Origin: Adineta vaga
Lineage: Eukaryota; Rotifera
Length of the DNA stretch: 64,000 nt
Assembly (NCBI GenBank): GCA_021613535.1
Contig: CP075496.1
Span: 10,168,001 to 10,232,000 of the forward strand
Reading direction: 5' to 3'
The notes beneath the pieces were generated by a model that was not told where the DNA came from, did not search any database, and worked only from the letters and a program-made list of their open reading frames with translations. This document shows positions 46,739-58,504 of this stretch, one piece after another; the first letter of the stretch is position 1; each line of letters opens with the position of its first letter. Made by a program: the position numbers and the translations under genes.

Positions 46739-47796
46739 TTATTCATGTTCAATGCTACTTTTAGCCATTTGTAATTCGATTTGATTAGCAGGTTTTACTG
46801 CTCTTTGCCAACGTTCAAGATGAATTCTGAAGAGAACATAGATCAATTGCCGACGAAATCGTTCAGATGCAAATATATAGACGAAAAAAGGACTCTAGAA
46901 AAGAAGCACTGAGATTTCTTTGCTCAAAATCGTTTCATTAAACTTACCGCAAAATAACTATAGTAAAAGAAAACTGAAATCGACGTAGCAAATCGTACTT
47001 TTGTAGCTAAAGTTGGATCATTTGTCAAACTAGTGTTCAATGAGAGAACATTCATTATTGAAAATGGTAGAACTGTAAAAAAAGTAACAATATCTTGAGT
47101 TAAAACCATTGTTGTTAATTGTTTATCTAATTCTCGACGAACTAATGGAACGGTTCGGTAATTCATTGTACGTACATTATGAAACGCTAAAGTACCAAAT
47201 ATGAGTGTGAAACACACAGGAAAAAAGCCAGTCATTATTAACGATATGAAATAATTTCGATATTGTGTGAATATCGAATTCTGATTGATACACACAAATT
47301 TAGTTGGATCAGAAGATGAAACTTGATAATAAAGAATTAAATAAGGAATTCCATGTAATATCCATAGAATAATGAATAGTGCTGATAAACGTCGTGCTAA
47401 TTTGATATTACTCCATTGTTGCCATCGAGGACGTGAACTCGTTGCAAAATATTGATCAATAGTTGCTAAACATAAGCATGTACATGAAATTAATGAACTT
47501 GCTGGAAACAGAAAATAACGAAGTTTACAAAAGAACAATGATGTTTGTGTCCAATCGATACCGAAACCAGTGATAACAATACGAACTAATAAACCAGTTA
47601 TTAACTGAAAATTATTAACAAATGACATAATGATTAAATAAAATGCACAAGAACTTTCTCGAAAAGTGCGTAAACTAAGAAAGACAATTATATTGAGTAC
47701 ATTACCAATCAAACCACCAATAAGAACTGGTATTCCAAAGTATAATGAAACTGCACGACCAATATAATCTAGTTGTGCGAGAAATTCTGCTGACAT
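46739..47796 (-). CDS. Class A GPCR-like receptor 4
   Basis: Two exons, 47796-46948 and 46894-46739, coding 334 aa. The first exon is exactly as long (849 nt) as that of receptor 1. Both share SLRTFRESSCAFY-type, DQYFATSSRPRWQQWSNIK and RTVPLVRRELDKQLT signatures, with a phase-0 intron before SPFFVYIFASERFRRQ. Seven helices are visible and DQY replaces DRY. The C-terminal tail (ERWQRAVKP to SSIEHE) is specific to this copy. A close paralogue of receptors 1 and 5. Confidence 0.82.
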
Positions 47797-49147
47797 TGTG
47801 ATTTATAACGATAGAATATAGTTTAATCTCTGTATATCTAGAAAAATAATTTCAGAATCAAAGAACAAACTTTACATATCTTGACGGTGTGTAATTGCTA
47901 TGTAGGAATCAACTATCCACTCTATGAATAAAGACAATAACTCGAGTTGAAAAGTCACTGGTTTTAATAATTCTAATCTGTCATCGTACATAAGATTATA
48001 ATTGTAGCATAATTCTTTTTTAATATTACATTATGTCTTCCATACATAAAACAAACTAGAATTGATGTTGTAGCAAGTAGAATAAGAACCAATGAGAGCC
48101 AAGAAAAATATTCTGTTCTACTTATTATTTTAAGCTTGATGATATGTTTTACTTCTAAACTTTATTTCATTTTATTAGCTTCAACGAACATGACAAATTA
48201 TTTCATATTAATCTGTTTACTCAATAGAATATGAATAGCTCAAAGACGTTAAAAAAATGTTCTGCTTCCGGGTGAGTATAAATTATGCTCATAAGATTTC
48301 AATGACATCTTTTCTCAAACCTGATGCCTCATATTCGTGAATCAATGGAAAGATTTGACTGATGAACAAAATTGAATGTATTTCAGATGTCTTTTATTTC
48401 TATCGTTTAGATATTTAATACAGGTGCATTCTTTCCAACAATTTATATGTCAGAGTATAGAAGCAGATGTCCTCAATTAATTATAATTGTTCTCATCGAA
48501 GATATCTTACATTGAGCTTATTCATTGAATAAAAAGGCGAAGCCATTTTATTGGCCATTGTTACTCTGAGTATAGAAATTTTATTAACAATAATTTAAAT
48601 ATCTTGTTTATGCCTAAAACTCTATCGAAGGCATTATAAAATTCTGCAAACAAAAATAACAGATTTTTTTTACTTTCAAGACTACCTGAATTTCAGATGC
48701 ATAAAAGTACAATGAGATTCGTGAATGTTCATGGAGTGCGGTAGAATCAATGAAGTACTATGAAAATTCCCTAAAACTCTGGAAATTTTCAGCAACACAA
48801 AATAAAGTTTATTTGGAATTTAAATTGATTTGCAAACCATTGCTACAATCACTGTTCTAAACATTCGATAGAACCGAGAAAGAAAAACAAGACAATCATA
48901 GATAAATTACAAGGAATTGAAATTTCGTTCATTAAACGGGACACAAAAACGAACAAAAGAAGAATAACATTCATATAAATATAATATACTTACGTCGATA
49001 AAAGTAATTCGTCAAACACCCTCTCTGCACTAAGATAAATATGAGACAGAAATATTTGTAGATTCCTTTTCAGTTAATTACGAATCCTTCAAAATTTTTC
49101 TATCTACAATATTGAATAATAGTTTTACTCGTTGCTAATTTAGGTTG
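47797..49147. other. Gene-free spacer
   Basis: AT-rich, between receptors 4 and 5 on the same strand. No exon, RNA gene or repeat recognised. Confidence 0.45.
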
Positions 49148-50168
49148 TTAATTCTTTGGTACTACTTGATTAATAATAATCTGTTGGCGTCGGCATCTAT
49201 TAAGATGTATTTCATATATCACATGGATGAGTTGTCGACGGAATCTTTCAGATACGCACATGTATATGTAAAATGGACTCTACAAAAAAAGATCCAATTC
49301 ATATTATTAACTAATTGTAATCATCATCACTCACTGTAAAATTCAAATAATACCATAAGATTGTTAATACACTTGCAAACTGAATTTTTGCTGCTATAAC
49401 TGGATCGCTTCTCGATACAATATTTCTTTGAATTGCAAGTATAATATTATTAGGTAATAATAGCACTGCATTCACAGCAACTTGGACTAAAACCATCGTA
49501 GTTAGTTGTTTGTCGAGTTCTCGACGAATGACTGGGATATTTTGATGATGTGATCGTCGAATATTGTAAAATGACATTGATGCAAACATAATTGTTACAC
49601 AGATAGGTAAGAAACCGGTCAGAATGAGAAAATATCCATATGCATGATATAGTACTAATGTGTTGTCGAGAATGATACAAGTTGTTGTATTTGTCAATGG
49701 AGAATAAATATTATCAACATATACCAAATATAAAACTCCATGCAAACTCCAAATGATGCTAAATAGAATTATTAAACGTTGTGCTACTTTGAAATTGCTC
49801 CATCGTTGAAAACGAGGATTTGAACTTGTGGCTAAATATTGATCAATTGTTGCCAGTGAGATACATGTCAATGAAAGGAGTGTACATGTTTGAAGAAGAA
49901 AATACCGAAATTTACAATAGAATGATGACAAATTCGCCCAGTCAACATTATATCCGGTGATCATGATCCGTGATAATAAACCTGTCATAAGTTGGCCAAT
50001 ATTAACAATGGACATAATTGTTAAATAGAATGCACAAGAACTTTCTCGAAACGTTCTAAGACTAAGAAAAACAATAGTACTGAGCACACCACCGAGTAAG
50101 CCAGCAACGAAAACAGGAATGCCATAGTAAATACTGATTTGTTGTAAAATATATGTGAATGATGACAT
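49148..50168 (-). CDS. Class A GPCR-like receptor 5
   Basis: Two exons, 50168-49335 and 49279-49148, coding 321 aa. Same architecture and intron position as receptors 1 and 4: FLSLRTFRESSCAFYLTIMS, LATIDQYLATSSNPRFQRWS, IPVIRRELDKQLTTMVLVQ, then the intron and SPFYIYMCVSERFRRQ. Seven hydrophobic helices. DQY stands in place of DRY. The outer-loop Cys (TTCIIL) and the one before TM3 (FYCKF) are present. The tail is Arg/Gln-rich and short. Ligand unknown. Confidence 0.82.
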
Positions 50169-51279
50169 AATTGCTTTTAATACTAACGTTTCCTTGGCTG
50201 ACTAAAAAAAGTAAATTTCTTCTTTTATATCTATAATGAAGATGTCATTCAAGTACAATTGATAGATATAAAAATTACGAATACGAGAGAAGTAGGACAT
50301 ATTGCTGAGTTCAACAAAAGTTTATTCTCATATTTGTATGTCGAGATAATCAAAGTAAAACATGTTACAGGGTTATAATTTGGCTAATTCATAGTCATAG
50401 GAATCGTTTTCTTTCGTGGTTAATTTAATTGAGAGACCTATCGTCTTCTAAACATACTTCATGCAACGTACACTGCTTTGAAAAGTAGAATCGATAGAAA
50501 TCATATCTCTTCACGAAAATGTTCAGTAAGAACATTCTCTCTTCTCAACGACTTTTTTTTAAGATTCTTTTAGTTATTGATTCGCATAGAGACGTCAATT
50601 GAACATGACACAAAATATTTCTTTACATTCAAGAAAGATTAAAAGTATTATGACTTTAGCGAACTTCTAAAATCTTCAAAAGAACATTTCGTGATAAGAA
50701 AAAAAAAATTTATCATCTGTATTAAGAAAATATCTCATTACTGTAATTACAATTAAAATAAAAACTTACTTGTCAGAATTATAATTTATCTATTCCGCCG
50801 ATTATCACGTCTAGAGAAAATCTTGAAAGTCTCTCTTATGTTTCAATAGAATGCAGTTGTTAGAACTTGATAAACGACGCCTATTCGAGTTCATCTTCAT
50901 GTCACGATGTCACAGTTTTTAAAAATTTCTAACTATATCTCCGAAATAAGAAACTAAACAACATATATGTAGCGATAATAAAAATATTCCTTCGACCATT
51001 TAAGTCCATAATTAATTCGTTGCTGTCACTTACAACTGACATATCCAAAGTATGAGAAACTGTTACATAGGATAAATCATAGAGTAATTGAGGTGATAAA
51101 GTAATAAATGGGGTAATTGCAAGCTATAAGGCATATTAATAACAAAAAAAATTCAGAGAAAAATTTTCAATTTAAATCAACTGTCTTCAAAAATAGATGC
51201 TATGAATAAAAAAGTCATGCTTTTTCCAAGACATTCTTTTATATATAAATAGTAATATTTATTAGTAGAGATTGTTTAA
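50169..51279. other. Gene-free spacer left of the TTAA element
   Basis: AT-rich, with no coding exon or RNA gene recognised. Confidence 0.45.
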
Positions 51280-51590
51280 GGCGGAGCTTATTTCCCTGGA
51301 CCCCTAATTTGTATATGCACTTAATCAGAAAATCAGATTTTTCTCAAAAACCACTTATCCGATCTATAGGAAAATTTAAGTACATATACAAATCAGGTCA
51401 AAGCTTCGAGTTTAAAATAATTTTCTAATAGAACATACTCCTGGGGTCCATTTGAACCATGTTACTTGTGAAACTTGTAACTCTGTCAAAACTCATGCAG
51501 ACTCAAAATTAATTTGAGGATATATGCAGTTTTAATTCTCTACAAATTGGCCGAAAAAAATCAGGGGTCCAGGGAAGTATAAGCTCCCCC
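51280..51590. mobile_element. Short inverted-repeat element (MITE-like) with TTAA target sites
   Basis: A 311-bp segment bounded on both sides by TTAA (51276-51279 and 51591-51594). Its ends are inverted repeats of about 30 bp. The left end reads GGCGGAGCTTAT then TTCCCTGGACCCCT. The right end in reverse complement reads GGGGGAGCTTAT, two extra bases, then TTCCCTGGACCCCT. About 27 of 29 aligned positions agree. There is no coding capacity, so it would be non-autonomous. TTAA duplication is typical of piggyBac-type transposases, but the terminal bases are not the usual ones. No second copy was noticed in the window. Confidence 0.72.
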
Positions 51591-52402
51591 TTAAGGTAAA
51601 ATAATTCGAGAAGTTTTTAAAATATTTTATTACACTGCAATCAATAATTAAAATACGTATTTATTTAGACAGCTGGGGAAATACTATAATAAAAAATAGC
51701 AATCCTGATCATAGATGTTTTCTACTTCGAAACAAAGTTCACAAGTCTAAATCTTGTTTCATCGATACATTCCTTCGCTAGATAACATAGATTTTGCAGA
51801 AAAAAGAAGAATTGTACAATTCATGCGATTGATAGTCGATTGTGTACTTTGAAATTATTTATAATTCTTTTATTTCAGCAATTCATTATAAATACATATA
51901 ACCTACAGTTCAAAGCAAGCAACTGTTCTTTAAATAACAAATCTAATCAGAAAATAGAATCGTAGTAATTACAAATCAATTGCCTGAAGCATAAAAACAT
52001 TCAAAAAGTATCAAAATGTCCGACGAGCACTTTCTTTGACTAGCATCTAATTATAGACACCTCGCGAATGTTAATATTAAAAGATAAGTATCATAAGGAC
52101 ATGCGAAGATTATTGCTAATTAATCGCTGCCAGCTATAAGAATAAGATGTTTTATTAGAGTTAACAAAATATAGTCTATAATTTCTAGGATGAAAATTTT
52201 CTTATTTCACTCGTTATCAACTTGATCAACTGAAACTGTGTATATAGAAACTTGACAATATATATCTCATTAAGTATCCAGTGACATCTATAAGTATGTG
52301 TTTAGTTTTTGTTTTTCTGTCAAACCATTCAGTTAAGTTTGACGACATAGAAATAATATAATAATCATTTCTACTAATATTTTCTGTCTCTATATAAATA
52401 GA
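51591..52402. other. Gene-free spacer right of the TTAA element
   Basis: AT-rich, ending at the four-TM gene. No further feature is recognised. Confidence 0.45.
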
Positions 52403-52924
52403 ATGAACAGACGCTCATTAAGTGCCGAAGCTTTAAATTCATCCGAAGAATCTAGTTCAACTCCCAAACATATTGCAACAAAATCTAAAACTTACACGTA
52501 TGATCGATGGACAATTATATGTTTAATTTTTGGATCGATTAGCATTCTCAATGCTATATGGATGTTAATTGCACCTGAACATTGGTATTATAATTTACCA
52601 GCGGGTGTCCCTGAATATGGTCCATTTAATGTTCATTTTGTTCGTGATATCGGTTGCATATTTTTACTCGTAGGCAGTGCACTCGTTGTTGCTGGATTTT
52701 ATCTTCCATATCGTGTCCCATTATTTACAATGCATACCGCTTTTTATTTATTACATATGTTCGTACATATACATGAAGTTATTGGCGGAAGAATACGATT
52801 AAGTATGTTTTGGACAGATTTACCTGGTGTTTATATTCCAGCTGTGATCCTTTTCATATTGAATATTTTTCTGATCAAACAAGTTCGAAAACCAGATACG
52901 GTTCAATATCGTTTTCGACGATGA
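52403..52924 (+). CDS. Small four-TM membrane protein with bacterial-type signature
   Basis: Uninterrupted 173-aa frame from the ATG at 52403. A Ser-rich cytoplasmic N-terminus (about 35 aa) is followed by four hydrophobic helices at about aa 38-57, 80-102, 110-128 and 142-160. The loop after helix 1 contains IAPEHWYYNLPAGVPEYGPF and NVHFVRDIG; helix 3 ends HIHEVIGG. APExWY-P-G-P-GPFN-HxVRDxG is a pattern I associate with small uncharacterised bacterial membrane proteins, so horizontal origin is possible but unproven. No introns. Function unknown. The coding identity is firm; the family is not. Confidence 0.7.
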   Translation: MNRRSLSAEALNSSEESSSTPKHIATKSKTYTYDRWTIICLIFGSISILNAIWMLIAPEHWYYNLPAGVPEYGPFNVHFVRDIGCIFLLVGSALVVAGFYLPYRVPLFTMHTAFYLLHMFVHIHEVIGGRIRLSMFWTDLPGVYIPAVILFILNIFLIKQVRKPDTVQYRFRR

Positions 52925-53156
52925 CAAATGAAAGATTACGAAATGTAAAACATTCATTTATTTGAATAGACTGATATTTTGCTTATCATTTTTCATTAGT
53001 TGTAGTATTTCGTGTATTTTAAAGAAAGAACTAATTTGCTTATCTCAACTTTTTCTATTAGATCTAACAACGAATCGGTATTTTATTTTTTCTTAAAGAT
53101 TTATGAATTTATTTTGCTGTTTTGTTATCAGTAAACTTTCATATCGAATTTAAAAT

Positions 53157-54985
53157 ATGTCTACACATTTCGATCATCTACCAGTAGAAATCCTTCATAT
53201 GGTCTTTCAATACATGTCAAATAACGACGTAATCCGATCATTTTATAATTTAAGTTCATATTTAAATGCTGTTCTAAATCAATATTGTTTACATACATTA
53301 AATTTTCAATCTACATCAAAATCTTGTTTTGATTTCCTTTGTGATCATTTAGAATTATCAAGAATTCTATCATTAACTTTATCAGATGATATTCATACAC
53401 CTTATCAAGTGCAATTGTTTTTCAATCGATTTAAACTTCGAGATTTCATTAATCTTCAATCTCTTAGACTTTTATCAATTACTAATGAAGATATATATCT
53501 TATTCGATCTGATCTATCAGAATTGAGATATCTTACATCGTTATTTACGTCATCTCGATTATCTCAAACTTTATTACTCGGAAAAATATTGAATCAAATG
53601 AAAGTTTTGAATAATCTTTCGATATCCTATGGAGATATATTTGATCATAGTGTTACATTTCCATTACATAATTTGAAAATATTAGATGCTGGTATTTGCA
53701 ATTTCTTAGAATTACGTCGACTAAAACGTATTGTACCTTCATTAATTTCATTAAAAATTATTCTTCAAGCAAATCATCAGTTAAATTTAGTATCCGACAT
53801 AAATATTTGGACACAATTAGAACGATTAGATCTGACTTTAAAGGGTAAGTAATTTTAAAATTGATGCTAAAAAAGTTGTTCGTTTCTTTTTTGAAAAATA
53901 GATGAAGCACTAACAACGTTTGACGAAATCGAACAACTTCTTAGTCATTTTCATAATTTAACATCTTTAACTTTGAATATTCGTGGATCAGTGAATCAAT
54001 TAGCAAATGGAAAACGTTGGGAAACATGTTCAACAATTATTTCATTGAAAAACTTCAATTTTATCTTCGAATTCGAACATCCATTGCTTGATACATCTCC
54101 AGAACTTCATGACATTTTGCAAAGTTTTTCAACTTCTTTTTGGCTTGATTTAAAAAAATGGTTTGTCATTATTACTAACAATAGAGTTTATACGATAACC
54201 TGTTTTGATAATCAATTATTTCATTCATCAACACATCCACCTTTATCAACATCGCCCGATGATCAATGGTTTTATTCAAAAGTGAAACGAATCAATATCG
54301 ATAAGAATACATCATTCAATAATTTACATCGTTTTCATAAAGTTGAAAAACTTGATCTTATTGAAGAATCTATATTTTTTTTATCTATTCCAAATATCAA
54401 TCAATTTGTTTATCTTCATTATTTAATATTGCATCAATCAATTTCTAGTGCAATTATTAGTAGAATTTTAAGAACAAGTTCACATATTAATCATTTAACA
54501 CTGTCAGAATTTGATTACGATGAAAGATTTCGTTTTCAAACAATTCATAATTTACATCTACAAGAATCAATTCGAATTCTAAATCGAACACAAATTAAAC
54601 TTCTTTCACGAATATTTCCATCAATTAAGCATCTATCTATTTATATAAATTCTATTCAATTGATCTATTCAATCATCGATCATTTTCATCATCTTGAAAA
54701 TGTAATTTTTCGTTTTCAAAAATTCATCAAACCAATCTTACAAGAATTGCTTAAAGATCATACACATCTTGGTAATAATACATCTTCATTTACATGTCGA
54801 ACTGAAGAGAATATATTTTCAGTTTGGATTAGTAATTTAGTAAGTAGAAACACGATTATTATTGATTGATCTGTTTCTTTTTGGTCTATATGTAGAATTT
54901 ACCGGCAGTTCATGTAAAAATGAAATCTGTTGAGACATTGAATATGGTTCACGAAACCCGATCAAAAAAATGTTTAATACAATAA
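53157..54985 (+). CDS. F-box protein with degenerate leucine-rich region
   Basis: Three predicted exons, 53157-53844, 53902-54839 and 54896-54985, giving 571 aa. The N-terminus FDHLPVEILHMVFQYMSNND followed by VIRSFYNLSSYLNAVL is a clear F-box. The rest shows irregular leucine-rich strands (NLQSLRLLSI, LERLDLTLKG, NLTSLTLNIRG, IKHLSIYINS) typical of rotifer F-box/LRR proteins. These proteins are expected to bind SKP1 and offer substrates to an SCF ubiquitin ligase. The last exon (NLPAVHVKMKS to KKCLIQ) depends on a GTAAGT donor at 54840. Without it the protein would end nine codons later, so the C-terminus is the weak point. Substrate unknown. Confidence 0.8.
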
Positions 54986-55658
54986 AAATTAAAATAAATT
55001 TTATTACTAATAATGATATGGTACATTTGTTGTCGTAAAGATGCCGTTTTGACACGGTTTACATTTCGAAAGCGCATTGTAAACGGCTCCATTTTCATCG
55101 ATCTAGGTTACTTATGAGTTTCGCCATGAATTAGGAATTGAATATGGTAGAGACAATGTTTAAATTTTTTTAGAATGAGTCATTGAATAATTTTTTATTT
55201 CAAAATACATCATTTTAAATGAAAGGAATATTTTTGTTGAATAATAATTGTTTAACAAATTAATCATATGTTTTAACAGCATCAGTAATTCAGAAAAGAT
55301 AAGAAATTATTTAAATTGTGCGAAAGGATGATGATGATTTGTTTATCAATTAATCGAACTGGATCGTCTAATAAAAGAGAAGATTATCGAAAAAATTATC
55401 TGAGACATATTTTTTATCAAGATCGATACAGGAAAGATTTTCAGCCTACTGATTAGAGATAAGATAAAGTTCATCTTCTCAACATGTGGATAGACATCAC
55501 TATTATTATGAAAGAAATATTATTCTCAAAAAAGATCTTCATAATAACAATTGTCGTTTAGATCCGAATTATACTAGTGGGGAAATGAATGACAATTTCG
55601 AAATCAAATTATTTCAACGCATATGTAAATATGACTCTTCTTCGTTTTTGTTTGTTCG
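54986..55658. other. Convergent 3' intergenic region
   Basis: Between the F-box gene and the propeller gene. No gene is recognised. Confidence 0.45.
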
Positions 55659-56672
55659 TCAAAAACCGAAAATAATGTAGTCGATTTTCGTTCTCTTCTC
55701 TCCCCTTCTTTTGATCACGTTGTTAATCGAACCATCCCTTGTTCGATCTTGATATGTTCTTCCAAATACGCACGATGTTGCACCTGCTAATCCATCAGCT
55801 AATGTACCTATTTCTTCTTTTAGATATTCACCATCTTTGATGGGTGTTAGACGCATCAAAGAATTATGTACATGTGTAGTTGCATAAATTGTTCCCATAC
55901 AATCAATAGTAAAATCATCACAAACAATATTTCGTACAATTGTTTCTAATTGTCCACGAGGACGATAATCAAATGGATCAACAGCAAGACGAAATATTAA
56001 GGCACGATCTGTATTTGTTAGATAGAGATAACCATCAACGGAACATCGACGTATACCGTTTATACCAGGCATCAGTATATCATGTGAACGATTTTTTAAT
56101 AAATCATTTTTATACCATAATTCTACTTTTTTTGTATGAGTATTGATTTTAAAGATATGTCCAAGCATTGAATCAACAGAAAGAAGTGTACCATGTTCAT
56201 ACGATAATACACAAAGACCATTTAAACATTGAGCAGAATCAACATTAACAATTTCTTTAAATGATGTAGTTGGTGTTAGTCCACGATGAATGGTAAGACT
56301 ATAAATACTCCAGCTATTATGTTGACCAATGGTACCAACATTCACATAGAAATGATTAAAACTAAGTTCAGTAATACCTGTTGGACCTGCTGGAAGTGTT
56401 GCTATTAAAGTTCGATTTGCTTTCGAAAGATTTGGATTGACTTCATAGATTTCATTGGATGAATGAACTGTAACTAAGAGATGACCATCATGTTTTGCAG
56501 CAAGATTTTCTACAAATGATCCTTGAGGCCATTCCGCAATTAATGTCATACCAGGTAAACGATGAAGAACACCACGTTCATGTTCGCCACTAGTTTCAGA
56601 AAGTTCAACAGTATCACCTGTTGAATGTAAAGCAGTTCCAAGAGTAGAAAGTGTAATACCCGACGATAGCAT
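55659..56672 (-). CDS. SMP-30/gluconolactonase-like beta-propeller protein
   Basis: Uninterrupted frame; the first ATG is at 56672 (337 aa). The sequence has repeating propeller strands: FVENLAAKHDGHLLVTVHSS, NEIYEVNP, GPTGITELSFNHFYV, LNGLCVLSYEHGTLLSVDS, GHIFKINTHTKKVELWYKN, GINGIRRCSVDGYLYLTNTD and VCDDFTIDCMGTIYATTHVH, ending LADGLAGATSCVFGR. The NG-(I/L), DDF and TS-C-FGR pattern is that of six-bladed SMP-30-like propellers, including fungal secreted and bacterial versions. The metal-site residues cannot be assigned by eye, and there is no signal peptide. Substrate unknown. No introns, so a foreign origin is possible. Confidence 0.7.
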   Translation of the reverse strand: MLSSGITLSTLGTALHSTGDTVELSETSGEHERGVLHRLPGMTLIAEWPQGSFVENLAAKHDGHLLVTVHSSNEIYEVNPNLSKANRTLIATLPAGPTGITELSFNHFYVNVGTIGQHNSWSIYSLTIHRGLTPTTSFKEIVNVDSAQCLNGLCVLSYEHGTLLSVDSMLGHIFKINTHTKKVELWYKNDLLKNRSHDILMPGINGIRRCSVDGYLYLTNTDRALIFRLAVDPFDYRPRGQLETIVRNIVCDDFTIDCMGTIYATTHVHNSLMRLTPIKDGEYLKEEIGTLADGLAGATSCVFGRTYQDRTRDGSINNVIKRRGEKRTKIDYIIFGF

Positions 56673-56935
56673 TTTATTTCTCAAATCGATATAAACGAAA
56701 ACATGTCATATTTATTGTTGAATTGTATATGAAGAACGTCATAATGATACACTTGAATAAATCTACCTTGAATACTTTGTGAAATACACTTTTTTTGTAT
56801 AAAAAAAAACAAAGACGTCGATGAGTACTTATGAAAAAAGAACAAAAACAAAGCTTTATTTAACTCAAATATAAAGAGAGAGAAAAAAGAACAATGCTAG
56901 ATTAAAAACAAAGTAAATGATATATTTTTCAACTT

Positions 56936-58178
56936 TTAATGGTGTTCATGACGTGAAAGGTGTTGATGTGTTTTAAATAATTCTTGTTTAACATGATAAT
57001 TTAATAGATATTGATTATTTGCACTTGGTAATAACGATTTGAAAGGTTTTATATGCGTGACATCAAATACTTGTTTCGATGCAGTATACGGTTCATGTTC
57101 AATAAAATGTTGAGCTTGACGAAGATCATTTGTTGCTAATAGAATAATCATTGTTGATGAATCTTGTTGAGTTAAATTCGATGAATCAGTAAATAATGTC
57201 GATCCACTGAAGACAATGAGATGTTGATGTCGTTGAATGTATTCTAGATGAGCTAATTTTAAACGAGATAACAATTGTGGATTGTTATTCGTTAATGCGA
57301 CATGACATGTTATAAGAGTTTTGGGTAAAGATGATGTTAAATTGACTTGTTGATAGTTTTGAGAAGCACATTGATCAATTAACTCACTAAAACGATGAGC
57401 TAATTGTTTCGCACTCGCTGGATTTTGTCCTGTCAATAGAACTCCATCTTGTATGACATGTTCTTTGCCAGGACTTGCTTTAATATAGATTGCTCCATGA
57501 TCTTTAAGTTTAGTTTCAAGAATAAATGGATTTTTTTCGACAAGATTTTCATCTTCACCAATTGATAATAATTCTTCTTCTAATGAAAATCCTGTTATAA
57601 CTCTTCCATGAATAAATGAATGTGTATCATTTGCTCGACGAACATTGACTAGAGCAACAACACCATGACAAATAGCAGCTATAGGTTTCATTTGTGTATC
57701 AAAATCAATTAATAATTGTTTCAAATGAGGATGATCAACAAGATCAAACATTGGAGCATATCCCCCAGGTAAATAAATAGCATCATAATCCTGAGCATGT
57801 TGATCATCTAAAATTTGATGTGTTGGTTGAGAAAGAAGACGTATCGCTGATGACCATTCTTCACGTTGAATATCCGTTCGTGGATGTGATGTAGAATCGA
57901 TTGGAATCTAAATAAATAACAACAGTCAATGTTCTTCAAGACAATAAAACTTGAAAGAAAATACTTACTGATCCACCTTTTGGCGATACGATAACAAATT
58001 CAATACCTTCTTTTCCTTGAAATTTTTTTCGTAAAATATTATATGGTTCAGCAAATTCACTTAAATATAAACCTCTTGAATGACTTGAACAAACCATAAG
58101 TATTCGTTTAGGTGGTTCGTATAGACCTGTTGTAAAACCAACATCAAGTCTTAGCAATTTACCAGTAGATGGTGTCAT
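56936..58178 (-). CDS. DJ-1/PfpI-like domain fused to a YciI-like domain
   Basis: Two exons, 58178-57969 and 57907-56936, coding 393 aa. The open frame continues upstream without an ATG, so the ATG at 58178 is taken as start; a short 5' exon is possible. The N-terminal domain has PKRILMVCSSHS, GIEFVIVSPKGGSIPIDSTS, DYDAIYLPGGYAPMFDL and the nucleophile elbow AICHGVVALVN (Cys at about aa 173), all typical of the Hsp31-like branch of DJ-1/PfpI. From about aa 275 to 365 a second unit, TCHVALTNNN, RLKLAHLEYIQRH, IVFSGSTLF, TMIILLATNDLRQAQHFIEH, EPYTASKQVF, matches the YciI-type alpha/beta barrel. The Hsp31 branch is linked to glyoxalase and chaperone roles. The fusion is unusual for animals and its joint role is unknown. 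Confidence 0.78.
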
Positions 58179-58504
58179 CGAATTATGTCGTCTACTCGCC
58201 GTTAGCAATCCCGTCAATACTTGTGGTTGATCATGTTGAGTATGAACAATACCGCCGGTCGTTGTTATATATATAGATTAGGTAGGTTCGCATATGAACG
58301 AGATCAGTTGAGAGGGGTTTGCAAATACCTTAACTGACGACATTATTGGCAAATGAAATATGCAATATATTGATATATTTAAGCTCTATGCACAAAAGTA
58401 CAAAAAAAAATCTTGTAGAGAAATTGAATATAAACAACAACAACAAAAACAGAGATTATTATGCAGAAAGACACGAAAAGAGAAAAACAGAAAATTTTTC
58501 ATGA
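58179..58504. other. Intergenic spacer, DJ-1/YciI to BICDL-like
   Basis: Upstream region of the DJ-1/YciI gene. A minus-strand ATG near 58342 followed by four codons and a GT could be a tiny 5' exon, but I found no acceptor that keeps frame. Confidence 0.4.
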
